A stretch of 64,000 nucleotides of DNA from CAVVIG01 sp050249955 (GTDB lineage Bacteria > Acidobacteriota > Vicinamibacteria > Vicinamibacterales > CAVVIG01). The notes beneath the pieces are model-generated. The model was given only the letters and a program-made list of their open reading frames with translations, did not search any database and was not told where the DNA came from. The translations under genes were made by a program, and so were the position numbers. Numbering within the stretch: the stretch's first letter is position 1; every line of letters starts with the position of its first letter. Positions 15,640-24,370 of this stretch are shown here, one piece after another. The DNA is taken from assembly GCA_050249955.1 (NCBI GenBank), contig JBFWPN010000002.1:124001-188000 (forward strand), read 5' to 3'.

Positions 15640-15863
15640 GCGAGTTCCTCTCGATGACAGCTGCGCTCTACGCTGCAAGCCCCGTGGCAAGACGCGGTCC
15701 GTCCGCGAGGACGCGAGGGACCTGGCTCGAACCTGCTGTGCACGCAGCACATGGCAGGGTTTCGCGTGCTGCCGCCGGGTGTGACCCGGCCCACCTGCTC
15801 GTGTTCAGGGCCGGCACACCGATCACGGAATTTTGATCGCGGAGTTCGCCCTGAGCGGCCGAT

Positions 15864-18671
15864 ATGTCAGGCGTGGGTACCGCGAGTTCCGGGGCCGCCG
15901 ACCGGCAGCCACGCCCAAGTGACGAGGCCACGGGCCGCCAGCACCTCCTGTGGATTGGCGATCCGCTGCCCGCGCTGCGGTTCGCGGCGGAGTACCCCGC
16001 CCGCATGCGCGTGACGGCGTGCGAAGTTCCGGCACTTCGTGGGCACCTGAGCGCGCAGGCTCCCGGTGGACCCCGGTTCGCAGGTGTGGTCGTCGACACG
16101 ACGGTGCAGGTGGACCTGCCCCGTGTCGTCGCCACGCTCGACGAACTTGGCCAGGACCTTCCCCTGTTGCTCATCGTTGCACCCGAGCAGCGCGCCTTGC
16201 TGCCTGCGTCGGCAGAAGGCGAGTCGAGCGACCGCGTCGTCAAGGCACCCGGATTCATGCACCAGGTGATTCCGACGCTCGATCAGGTGCGCGCCCGCCG
16301 CGAACTGCTGTCGGCGTTCCGGGCCACGACCGAGCGCGAAGCGCGCCTGCGGTCCATCCTCGACCTTCAGCCGGCCGTCGCGCTCATGGTCGATCCTTCC
16401 GGACGGATCGCAGCGGCGAACCGGGCCGGGCTCCAGCTCATGGCGCATCCCGACGGCGGCAGCGTGATCGGGCAGCTGTTCGTCGACTTCGTGCTCGCGG
16501 CAGAACGGGACAGCGTGCGTACGGTGCTGAAGGGCACCAGCGACACCGGGAGCCTCGAGCACGCGCTCGTCCGGGCCGACGGTTCACGCGTCCGGGTGTT
16601 GACCCGCGTGACGCCCTTCCCGCAGCGCGACGGGCTCGCCTCGCTGGTCACACTGGACGTGCGCGGGTCGGCGCTCGACGAGCCGGAGGTCGCCGCCGCA
16701 CTGGTCGAGCGGTCGCCGTCGGGAGACACCGCCGAGCCGGAAGACGACGAGTGGGAAGAGCTTCCCGCGGAACCGGCTTCCCCGGAACCAGCGCCAGAGC
16801 TCGCCGAGGCCCGCTCCCTCCTGCGGCAGGCCGCCGCGGAGCGCGACGCGATGGCTGCCGAACGGGACCGTCTCGCGCTCGAGCGGGACGCCCTGTCGGC
16901 CGAGCGCGACGCACTCGCGGTCACGCAGGAGTCGCTCCGGGCGGAGCGGGACTCGCTGGCCAGTGAGCGGGCCGAACTGGTCGCGTCCACGGCACGGCTG
17001 TCTGAATCGCTCCAGGAAGCGGAGGTACAGCGTCAGCGAGACCGTGCCGCGACCGAGCGGCTCGCCGGCGAGCGCGACCAGCTTCGCTGCGAGCGTGATG
17101 CGGCCATCGTCGAGGGACAGGCAGCACGCGACGCACATGTGCAGGCAACCGCGACTGCCAGTGGCTCGCTGGCCGAGGCCCACGGGCTTGCGAGCCAGCT
17201 GGCGGCGCTTGCGGCTGAATTGGCTGCGAGCCGCGCCGCGCTGTCGTCCGAGCGGACGGAGCTCGAGCATGTGCGGGAACGGGTCGCGCGGCTCGACGCC
17301 GAGCGCCTGGAGCTGGCGGCGGCTGTGGACGCTGGTGCCGTGCAGGTCATGAGCGTCGCGGAACAGCTCGAGGCTGAGCGTGTCCGGGCGCAGGCACTTG
17401 CGGACCAGCTCGATGCCGAGCGTGGACAGCTCGCCTCGGCGCGCGACGAGGCCCAGACGCTGCGCCGACAGCACCTTGAAGCGGCCCGGGGGCTCGACCA
17501 GCTCGGCCCGCTCCAGGCCGAGCGCGACCATCTTGCGCTCGCACTCGATCAGGCCACCTCCGACCTGCAGGGGCTGGCTGCTGACGTTGTGAAGCTCGAG
17601 CGCCTGCTTGCGTCGGCCCGCACGGACTGCCGTGTGCGCGATGGCGCGCTGATGACGGCCACGCGGGAGCGCGACGCCCTCACGGAGCGCGTGCTGGCCG
17701 CTGAGCAGGAGACGCAGCACGTTCGCCAGCAGCTCGCCCAGGTCGAAGCGGTCGTGACGACCGTGAGCGAGGAACGTGACCGTGTCGTTCGCGAGCATGT
17801 CGACCTGGCGTCGGAACGGGATCGGCTGGCCTCCGGGATCGATGCCCTGCGGCGGGAGCAGAGCCACAGTACTCGCGACGTGAGCCGCCTGCGTCAGGCC
17901 GCTGACGACGCCCTGAAGGAGCGGGAATCGACCCTGACCGAGCTGGCGACGGCGATCGTCGAGCGCGACCGTGCGGTCGCGGCCCTTCAGGATGCCGTGC
18001 AGGCGCGTCAGCAGTCACTGTCGGAGCTGGCCGACGCGCGTGCGGAACACGAGGAGCGCCGTGCGGCCTTGGCCGAGGCGGTCCGCGAACGGGCGCGGCT
18101 CGCTGCGGAACGGGATCGACTGTCCCGGGCGCTCCGTGCCGTGGTGTCCGACGATCCGGCAGGCGAGACTCCGGCCCCCGCGCCTCCGTCGGACCACGAA
18201 CGGGTTGCCGAGGAGCCCTCGCCCATTGCGGCTGCATCTGGAACGGCTCCCCCCGCGCCAGACGTACCACTGGCCTCGAACGTCGACGACACGTCCGCAG
18301 GCGTGCCGCCCGTGAAGGACGGGCGCGAGCGCCGGCGTCACCACCGGATCACCGGTACATTCGACGGTGAGCGCCTCGGGATCATGGACACTCCGGTCCA
18401 GATCCAGAACCTCAGCATCGGTGGGTGCTTTGTCACGTCGTACCTGCCGCCGCCGCAGGAAGCGCGGTGGGACCTGCGGATCAACCTCGGCAGGCACGGT
18501 ATAGCCGAAGTCGAGGTGCAGACCGCCTACGTCTCGCCTGAGATCGGCTTCGGCGTGCAGTTCGTGGCGATGAGCGATGACGCGCGAAAGCGGATTGCGG
18601 CAGTGGTGGAGGCCGCACGTGTCGCGACCCAGCCGCGAGGCAGGACGACGGCCGGCAAGCTTGGCGCCTGA
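15864..18671 (+). CDS. Large PAS / coiled-coil / PilZ protein with receiver-like N-terminus
   Basis: A 935-residue protein of unusual build. Residues about 25-150 (HLLWIGDPLPALRF..., PLLLIVAP) resemble a receiver fold without the phospho-Asp pocket. A PAS-like domain follows (about 165-270, ILDLQPAVALMVDPSGRIAAAN). Residues about 300-790 are a very long coiled coil with repeated AERD/LAxERD heptads. The C-terminus (about 825-925) is a PilZ domain with ERRRHHRI (an RxxxR-type site) and NLSIGGCF. No catalytic output domain is present. It may act as a filamentous scaffold that senses a signal at one end and c-di-GMP at the other; this is inference. Coding through the coiled coil is internally repetitive. 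Confidence 0.75.
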   Translation: MSGVGTASSGAADRQPRPSDEATGRQHLLWIGDPLPALRFAAEYPARMRVTACEVPALRGHLSAQAPGGPRFAGVVVDTTVQVDLPRVVATLDELGQDLPLLLIVAPEQRALLPASAEGESSDRVVKAPGFMHQVIPTLDQVRARRELLSAFRATTEREARLRSILDLQPAVALMVDPSGRIAAANRAGLQLMAHPDGGSVIGQLFVDFVLAAERDSVRTVLKGTSDTGSLEHALVRADGSRVRVLTRVTPFPQRDGLASLVTLDVRGSALDEPEVAAALVERSPSGDTAEPEDDEWEELPAEPASPEPAPELAEARSLLRQAAAERDAMAAERDRLALERDALSAERDALAVTQESLRAERDSLASERAELVASTARLSESLQEAEVQRQRDRAATERLAGERDQLRCERDAAIVEGQAARDAHVQATATASGSLAEAHGLASQLAALAAELAASRAALSSERTELEHVRERVARLDAERLELAAAVDAGAVQVMSVAEQLEAERVRAQALADQLDAERGQLASARDEAQTLRRQHLEAARGLDQLGPLQAERDHLALALDQATSDLQGLAADVVKLERLLASARTDCRVRDGALMTATRERDALTERVLAAEQETQHVRQQLAQVEAVVTTVSEERDRVVREHVDLASERDRLASGIDALRREQSHSTRDVSRLRQAADDALKERESTLTELATAIVERDRAVAALQDAVQARQQSLSELADARAEHEERRAALAEAVRERARLAAERDRLSRALRAVVSDDPAGETPAPAPPSDHERVAEEPSPIAAASGTAPPAPDVPLASNVDDTSAGVPPVKDGRERRRHHRITGTFDGERLGIMDTPVQIQNLSIGGCFVTSYLPPPQEARWDLRINLGRHGIAEVEVQTAYVSPEIGFGVQFVAMSDDARKRIAAVVEAARVATQPRGRTTAGKLGA

Positions 18672-18737
18672 GGTAGGCGCGCCGGTGCGGGGACGGCCGT
18701 CTTACCGGACGCGGTACACGGCGTAGGCGATGAGTGC

Positions 18738-19127
18738 TTAACGGACGAACTTGCCGATCAGTGTCCAGGCCGTGAAGTGCCAGAACGGCATCCGCGCCGC
18801 CCCGGCCAGGGCCACCAGGATGTCGCCAATCACGGGCACCCACGACAGCAGCATGGCTGGTGCCCCGAATCGTGCCAGCAGGCCTGCCGCGCGTGCCATG
18901 CGGACCGATGGCGGCGGGGCGACCGCGCGCGAGCCACGCCCCAGCCAGTACGTGGTGCACGCGCCGAGCGTGTTGCCCAGCGTTGCCACCACCACCGGCG
19001 TGGTCCACTGACCTGCCCGGGCGACGACCAGCGCCAGCACCGCTTCCGAGGACAGCGGCAGGATGGTTGCTGCCGCGACGCTCGACACGAACAGGGCGAG
19101 CAGCGAGGCGTCCGGGAGTCCGTTCAA
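18738..19127 (-). CDS. YqaA/DedA-like (VTT domain) small membrane protein
   Basis: A 129-residue integral membrane protein with about four hydrophobic segments. GNTLGACTTYWLGR and the later WVPVIGDIL segment match the VTT/SNARE-associated (YqaA) group, whose larger DedA relatives recycle undecaprenyl phosphate or support membrane homeostasis. Length agrees with YqaA (about 140). The function of short YqaA proteins is unsettled. Confidence 0.75.
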   Translation of the reverse strand: MNGLPDASLLALFVSSVAAATILPLSSEAVLALVVARAGQWTTPVVVATLGNTLGACTTYWLGRGSRAVAPPPSVRMARAAGLLARFGAPAMLLSWVPVIGDILVALAGAARMPFWHFTAWTLIGKFVR

Positions 19128-19173
19128 CGATCGGACCCCCGACTGGCGGGACGCCGTGTGGACCCGGGAGCGC

Positions 19174-19716
19174 TCACCGAGCGGGGGCGGGGACCTTCGG
19201 CTTGCCGTTCTCGTCGACCTGCACCGTCTTCACCGGACCCATCCCGACGAGGACCAGCACCGCCGGCTCCTTCTCGCCGACGCGCGCGCCGTCCCAGTGC
19301 ACCGTGTTCGCCCGGTCGATGGCGACGCTGCCCGCGTGTACGGGATAGGTGGTCTTCTCGTCGTACACGTTGCTCGACGACACCCACCACGTGCCCGAGA
19401 TGATGTACGCGTAGCGCTCCTGGTCGTGGAAGTGCGGCTGCGAGAAGTTGCCCGGATACCACTTGTAGACCACGCCGTAGAGTCCGGGCTTGTTCGGGTC
19501 GCCGAAGAGCACCGCCATCTGCTGGCGGCCTTCCTGACCGGTCCACTTCAGGTCCTTCGGGAGCACCATCGGGATGTGGGACGGATCCGGCAGCGGCCCG
19601 GGCGGGTCGCTGACCGTCGGGCGGGCCACCTGGGCATGAACGCCGCCCGCCACGAAGCCAGCGGCAACGGCGCCGGTGACGACCAGCACCCCGACGACGA
19701 GTCTCAAGTAGCGCAT
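19174..19716 (-). CDS. Exported cupin-domain protein
   Basis: A 180-residue protein. Of two in-frame ATGs, the one at 19716 is 6 nt from AGGAG, while the one at 19722 abuts it; 19716 is therefore chosen. A signal peptide or N-terminal anchor (LVVGVLVVTGAVAAG) precedes a single cupin barrel, with the metal-binding pattern in QPHFHDQERYAYIISGTWW and a second His in NTVHWDGA. Exported cupins bind metals or small molecules; no substrate can be named. The diheme lipoprotein gene lies 95 nt upstream on the same strand. Confidence 0.75.
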   Translation of the reverse strand: MRYLRLVVGVLVVTGAVAAGFVAGGVHAQVARPTVSDPPGPLPDPSHIPMVLPKDLKWTGQEGRQQMAVLFGDPNKPGLYGVVYKWYPGNFSQPHFHDQERYAYIISGTWWVSSSNVYDEKTTYPVHAGSVAIDRANTVHWDGARVGEKEPAVLVLVGMGPVKTVQVDENGKPKVPAPAR

Positions 19717-19811
19717 ACGCATCTCCTGGGAGTGATGTCCGGGTGCCGAGTATGACGCGGCTCGTGTGCATGTCAACAGGGATGGCGGCGTGTGCGCCGT
19801 GGGGCGGACCG

Positions 19812-20363
19812 TCAGCCTGCGGTGTGGCAGTGATAGCAGCCGAAGGCTCTTCGCTCGGCGTTATACGCGTAGGTCTGGGTGTAGTCGTAGGCTGGCCGCT
19901 GCAGCAGACGGGCCATGCCCGGCAGCACCGTCGTCCGCATATGGGCCGTGACCGCCTGCTTGCCCGGGTCTGACGCGTAGCCGTGGAGGGCGTTCCGCAC
20001 CTGCGAATCGGCCCCGACGCTTCCGGCCAGCCCACGGACAGCCTCGTCCGGCAATGCGGCGACAGCCGGCATCTGCCAGTTGCGTTCCTCGGGTCGCGGG
20101 CCATGGCAGGTGCGACAGGTGACGTTTCCGCGTCCCACGACCGGCTCGAGCGCGGTCAACGCGAAAGGCATGACCTCCTGCTCCATGAAGCGCACGATCT
20201 CCGCACGGCTGCGCGTGTGCCCGTTCGGACGGATCGGGTCGGCTGCCCCCGGGGGCGGCTGTCCCTGCTGGCAGCCGGCTGCCAGCAGGGCGACCAGCCC
20301 CGCAGCCAGGCCGACCGCGCGGCGTTCCGACCGGGGCGCGTCAGCCGAGCCAGGCGCGCGCAT
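19812..20363 (-). CDS. Diheme c-type cytochrome lipoprotein
   Basis: A 183-residue lipoprotein: ATG at 20363, lipobox LLAAGC with Cys31. Two heme motifs are visible, CRTCH (C82-H86) and CYHCH (C176-H180), one of them three residues from the C-terminus. The arrangement resembles the small cytochromes annotated as reaction-centre-cytochrome-like in non-photosynthetic Acidobacteriota, but no photosynthetic role is implied. Likely job: electron transfer in the periplasm. Its start lies inside the 3' end of purL, overlapping by 23 nt in another frame, so the two may be coupled. Confidence 0.8.
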   Translation of the reverse strand: MRAPGSADAPRSERRAVGLAAGLVALLAAGCQQGQPPPGAADPIRPNGHTRSRAEIVRFMEQEVMPFALTALEPVVGRGNVTCRTCHGPRPEERNWQMPAVAALPDEAVRGLAGSVGADSQVRNALHGYASDPGKQAVTAHMRTTVLPGMARLLQRPAYDYTQTYAYNAERRAFGCYHCHTAG

Positions 20364-23300
20364 TGCGGAAGAGGCGCATCCACCCGCCGTCCTCACCCCA
20401 CCCTGCAGGCATCCACGAGTTCTGGACGGTGCGGAAGACGCGTTCGGGGTGCGGCATCGTGATCGTGACGCGGCCATCCGCAGACGTGACCGACGCGATG
20501 GCTGCGGTCGAGCCGTTCGGGTTGGCGGGGTAGACCTGTGTCTGGCGTCCCCGGGAGTCGACCCAGCGCAGCGCGACGCCGCCGCCGGCCTCCAGGGCGG
20601 CCAGCGCGTCCGATTCACGGAACTCCGCCTGCCCCTCGCCGTGCGCCACGACGATGGGCAGGATCGAGCCGTGCATGCCGGAGAACAGGATCGACGGGCT
20701 CTGCTCGATGCGGACCAGAGCCACCCGAGCCTCGTACTGTTCCGAGACGTTCCGGACGAACTTCGGCCAGTGCGACGCGCCCGGGATGATGTCCCTGAGA
20801 TTGGCGACCATCTGGCAGCCATTGCAGCTGCCGAAGGTGAACGTGTCGGGACGCTGGAAGAACGCCTCGAACTGATCGCGAGCCCTGGCGTTGAAGAGGA
20901 TGGTCTTCGCCCACCCCTCGCCGGCGCCGAGGACGTCGCCGTACGAGAATCCGCCACAGGCGGCGATCCCCGTGAACGAGGACAGGTCGACGCGCCCGCC
21001 CAGGATGTCGCTCATGTGGACGTCGTACGCATCGAACCCGGCCCGCTCGAAGCCGGCAGCCATCTCGTACTGGCTGTTGACCCCCTGCTCCCGGAGGATC
21101 GCAATGCGTGGCCGTGCGCCGACGTTCACGAACGGCGCGGCTACATCCATTGCGGGGTCGAAGGTCAGCGTGGCGCTCAATCCCGGGTCGTCTGTGTCGA
21201 GCAGGGTGTCGTACTCCTCCCGCGCGCAGTCCGGGTTGTCGCGCAGGCTCTGCATCGTGTAGCTCAGCTCCGCCCACGCCCGGTGCAGGTCGACCCTCGA
21301 GGCCCGGTAGCACTCGGTGCCGCCCTGCGCGATGCGAATCGTCGTGCCAGGCACGGCGCGGCCGATCCGGTGCGTCATGCCGCCCAGACCCGCGGCCGTG
21401 AAGCGACTCACCACGTCCTCGACATCTGCCCGTCGCACCTGGACCACGGCGCCGAGTTCCTCACTGAAGAGCGCCGGCAGTACCTCGCTGCCCAGAGTGG
21501 CGAGGTCGACATCGAGCCCGCAGTGGCCCGCGAAGGCCATCTCGACGAGCGTGGTGAAGAGGCCGCCGTCCGAACGATCGTGATAGGCGACCAGGAGCCC
21601 GTCACGCAGGCAGCCCTGGACGACGTCGAAAAAGGCCGTGAGTCTGGACGGTTCGTCCAGATCCGGTACCGAATCGCCAATCTGTCCCCAGGCCTGGGCC
21701 AGCGCCGAGCCGCCCAGCCGGTTCCTGCCATTGCCGAGGTCGACGAGGAGCAGCGCTCCATCGATGTCTGCCCGCAGCTGCGGCGTGACCGACAGCCGTA
21801 CATCGGTCACGGGCGCAAATGCCGACACGATGAGCGAGAGCGGTGCGGTGACGGCCCTTGGCGCCCCTTCGTGCGACCACCGCGTGTGCATCGACATCGA
21901 GTCCTTCCCGACGGGAATGACGATGCCGAGGGCGGGGCAGAGGTCCATGCCGACGGCGCGGACGGTGTCGAACAGCGCCTCGTCCTGGCCCGGTTGTCCG
22001 GCTGCAGCCATCCAGTTCGCCGACAGCTTGATGTCGCGCAGCGCGCCGATCCGCGCGCTGGCGATGTTGGTGATGGCCTCGGCAACCGCCATGCGTCCCG
22101 ACGCGGGGGCATCGATCATGGCAAGCGGCGTCCGCTCGCCCATCGCCATCGCCTCGCCGACGTACGAGTCGTAGGCCGTCAGCGTGACGCCGGCATCGGC
22201 GACAGGCACCTGCCACGGGCCGACCATCTGGTCCCGATGGATCAGCCCCGTGACGCTCCGGTCGCCGATTGTGACGAGGAACCCCTTTCCCGACACGGCC
22301 GGCATGCGCAGGACCCGCTCCACGGCGGAAGCGATCGTGACCTCACCCAGTGCAAGTGGATCGCGGGTGCGCCCCTGGCGGGTGAACGCGCGCCTCATCT
22401 TCGGTGGCCTCCCGAAGAGCACAGACAGCGGGAGGTCCACCGGCGTGGCGCCAAGCAGCGGGTCTGACACGTTGAGGGTCGGTGCCTCGAGCGCCTCGCC
22501 GACGACGGCAAAGGGGCAGCGTTCCCGCTCGCAGATGGCGGCGAAGGTTTCCAGATCGGAGGGATGGATGGCCAGGACGTAGCGCTCCTGGGCCTCGTTG
22601 CACCAGATCTCGAGCGGTGACAGCCCCGAGTCTGCGCTCGGAATGCGCCTGAGGTCGATCCGGGCACCCCGCCCGCCATCCTTCACGAGTTCGGGCAGCG
22701 CGTTCGACAGGCCGCCCGCACCGACATCGTGGATGAAGCGGATCGGGTTGTCGTCGCCGAGCTGCCAGCAGCGGTCGATGACCTCCTGGCAGCGATGCTC
22801 CATCTCGGCGTTGTCGCGCTGCACCGAGGCGAAGTCGAGGTCGGCGTCGCTGGCGCCCGACGTCATCGAGGATGCCGCGCCGCCACCGAGGCCGATTAGC
22901 ATCGCCGGTCCGCCGAGGACGACGAGCAGGGCCCCCGCCGGCATGTCGCCCTTGTGGACGTGCGGCTCACGGATGTTCCCGAGTCCGCCCGCGATCATGA
23001 TCGGCTTGTGGTAGCCCCAGACGCGATCGCCATCGGGCTGCTCGAGCGTCCGGAAGTACCCGCAGATGGCGGGTCGTCCGAACTCGTTGTTGAACGCCGC
23101 GGCGCCGATCGGACCCTCGATCATGATCTGCAGCGGCGAGACAATGCGTTCGGGCCTGCCGGTGGCGTGCTCCCAGGGCTGTTCGAGCCCGGGTACGTGA
23201 AGGTTCGAGACACTGAAGCCGACCAGTCCGGCCTTCGGCCGGGCACCGCATCCCACGGCCCCTTCGTCGCGAATCTCGCCGCCCGACCCGGTCGATGCAC

Positions 23301-24222
23301 CGGGGTATGGCGCGATGGCGGTCGGGTGGTTGTGGGTTTCCACCTTCATCATGATGTGCACCGGCTCATCACGGAAGGTGAAGCGACCCGTCCCTGGGGC
23401 GGGGAAGAAGCGACGGGCCTGGTGCCCGCGGATGACGGCCGCGTTGTCCGCGTACGCGCTCAGCACGTCGGGATCCGCCGCTACCCTGTAGGTATTTCGG
23501 ATCATCGCGAAGAGGCTGTGCGCCTGCTCCTCGCCGTCGACGGTCCACGTGGCGTTGAAGATCTTGTGCCGGCAGTGCTCGCTGTTGGCCTGCGCGAACA
23601 TCATCAGCTCGACGTCGGTCGGATTCCGGCCCAGGCTGGAGAACGCCGTGACCAGATACTCGATCTCGTCGGCAGCCAGCGCGAAGCCGCGTTCCTGGTT
23701 GGCCTGCGCGAGCGCCTCCCGGCCGCCACCGAGGACGTCGACCGTCATGAGCGACCGCGCCGCTCCCTGTGCGAACAGCGTGGCGGCATCGTCCAGGTGG
23801 TCCAGCACGGTTTCGACCATGCGGTCGTGGAGGTGCGAGGCCACCTCGGCCCGCCGACTGTCACCGAGGGACGCTGTGCCGTTCACGTAGTACGCGACGC
23901 CCCGTTCGACTCGGCGAATCGCGGCCAGCCCGGCGTTCCGGACGATGTCGGTCGCCTTGCTGGACCAGGGTGACACCGTGCCTGGGCGGGGGACCACGAG
24001 GAGGAGCGCTCCGCGCTCGTCGGCGGGCGCACGCCTGGGGCCATATTCCAGGAGGCGACTGATGAGCGCGTGTTCTGCGGCGGTCAGCTCCCGTTCGACG
24101 TCCACGAAATGGATGAACCTGGCGCCGATGCCGTGGATGCCCCCGGCGTCGCCACCCAACCGGTCGTGGAGACGCTGCAGTCGGAACGGAGAAAGGGCAG
24201 GGGGGCCTGGCAGTATCAGCAT
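20341..24222 (-). CDS. purL: Phosphoribosylformylglycinamidine synthase, single-chain (large) type
   Basis: Catalyses the ATP- and glutamine-dependent conversion of FGAR to FGAM in purine synthesis. At 1293 residues it is the fused PurL of E. coli type (about 1295), not the PurS/PurQ/small PurL set. The N-terminus (ILPGPPALSPFR, then RPGTISPWSSKATDI-like text) closely follows the proteobacterial protein. The synthase halves contain MFAQANSEHCRHKIF and GGAASSM. The C-terminal glutaminase domain has GSCNGCQM with the nucleophile Cys near residue 1133. It is the only purine gene visible. The fused form may reflect transfer or ancestral retention. Confidence 0.97.
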   Translation of the reverse strand: MLILPGPPALSPFRLQRLHDRLGGDAGGIHGIGARFIHFVDVERELTAAEHALISRLLEYGPRRAPADERGALLLVVPRPGTVSPWSSKATDIVRNAGLAAIRRVERGVAYYVNGTASLGDSRRAEVASHLHDRMVETVLDHLDDAATLFAQGAARSLMTVDVLGGGREALAQANQERGFALAADEIEYLVTAFSSLGRNPTDVELMMFAQANSEHCRHKIFNATWTVDGEEQAHSLFAMIRNTYRVAADPDVLSAYADNAAVIRGHQARRFFPAPGTGRFTFRDEPVHIMMKVETHNHPTAIAPYPGASTGSGGEIRDEGAVGCGARPKAGLVGFSVSNLHVPGLEQPWEHATGRPERIVSPLQIMIEGPIGAAAFNNEFGRPAICGYFRTLEQPDGDRVWGYHKPIMIAGGLGNIREPHVHKGDMPAGALLVVLGGPAMLIGLGGGAASSMTSGASDADLDFASVQRDNAEMEHRCQEVIDRCWQLGDDNPIRFIHDVGAGGLSNALPELVKDGGRGARIDLRRIPSADSGLSPLEIWCNEAQERYVLAIHPSDLETFAAICERERCPFAVVGEALEAPTLNVSDPLLGATPVDLPLSVLFGRPPKMRRAFTRQGRTRDPLALGEVTIASAVERVLRMPAVSGKGFLVTIGDRSVTGLIHRDQMVGPWQVPVADAGVTLTAYDSYVGEAMAMGERTPLAMIDAPASGRMAVAEAITNIASARIGALRDIKLSANWMAAAGQPGQDEALFDTVRAVGMDLCPALGIVIPVGKDSMSMHTRWSHEGAPRAVTAPLSLIVSAFAPVTDVRLSVTPQLRADIDGALLLVDLGNGRNRLGGSALAQAWGQIGDSVPDLDEPSRLTAFFDVVQGCLRDGLLVAYHDRSDGGLFTTLVEMAFAGHCGLDVDLATLGSEVLPALFSEELGAVVQVRRADVEDVVSRFTAAGLGGMTHRIGRAVPGTTIRIAQGGTECYRASRVDLHRAWAELSYTMQSLRDNPDCAREEYDTLLDTDDPGLSATLTFDPAMDVAAPFVNVGARPRIAILREQGVNSQYEMAAGFERAGFDAYDVHMSDILGGRVDLSSFTGIAACGGFSYGDVLGAGEGWAKTILFNARARDQFEAFFQRPDTFTFGSCNGCQMVANLRDIIPGASHWPKFVRNVSEQYEARVALVRIEQSPSILFSGMHGSILPIVVAHGEGQAEFRESDALAALEAGGGVALRWVDSRGRQTQVYPANPNGSTAAIASVTSADGRVTITMPHPERVFRTVQNSWMPAGWGEDGGWMRLFRNARAWLG

Positions 24223-24319
24223 CAGGTTCGGTGTCGGAACGTGGGAGGGTCTGGATGATTATCGCGTACCGGTGGGACCGGCGCGGCGCGTTCGCTGGAC
24301 CACGTGAGCCCGGTGATAT

Positions 24320-24346
24320 CCGGCGGTACGATGGCTGTGCCGCCGG
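24320..24346. terminator. Candidate terminator hairpin between GH15 gene and purL
   Basis: CCGGCGGTAC and GTGCCGCCGG pair over 10 bp (one G-U) around a 7-nt loop, 25 nt beyond the GH15 stop (minus strand). No U-tract follows, so it is at best a weak intrinsic terminator. Confidence 0.4.
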
Positions 24347-24370
24347 GCTCGGACCGCCCCGCTGGGCTCG

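Noticed and set aside
15776..15790. CCGGGT-GTG-ACCCGG palindrome in the gap between the PilZ genes, considered as an operator
   Set aside because: Such short GC palindromes are common in this composition and no second copy was seen.
19812..20363. Diheme lipoprotein considered as a photosynthetic reaction-centre cytochrome
   Set aside because: Only two hemes and no photosynthesis genes nearby; the resemblance is superficial.
20080..22467. Long plus-strand open frame opposite purL
   Set aside because: Composition is shadow-like (His/Arg/Asp-rich) and the purL reading frame is unambiguous.
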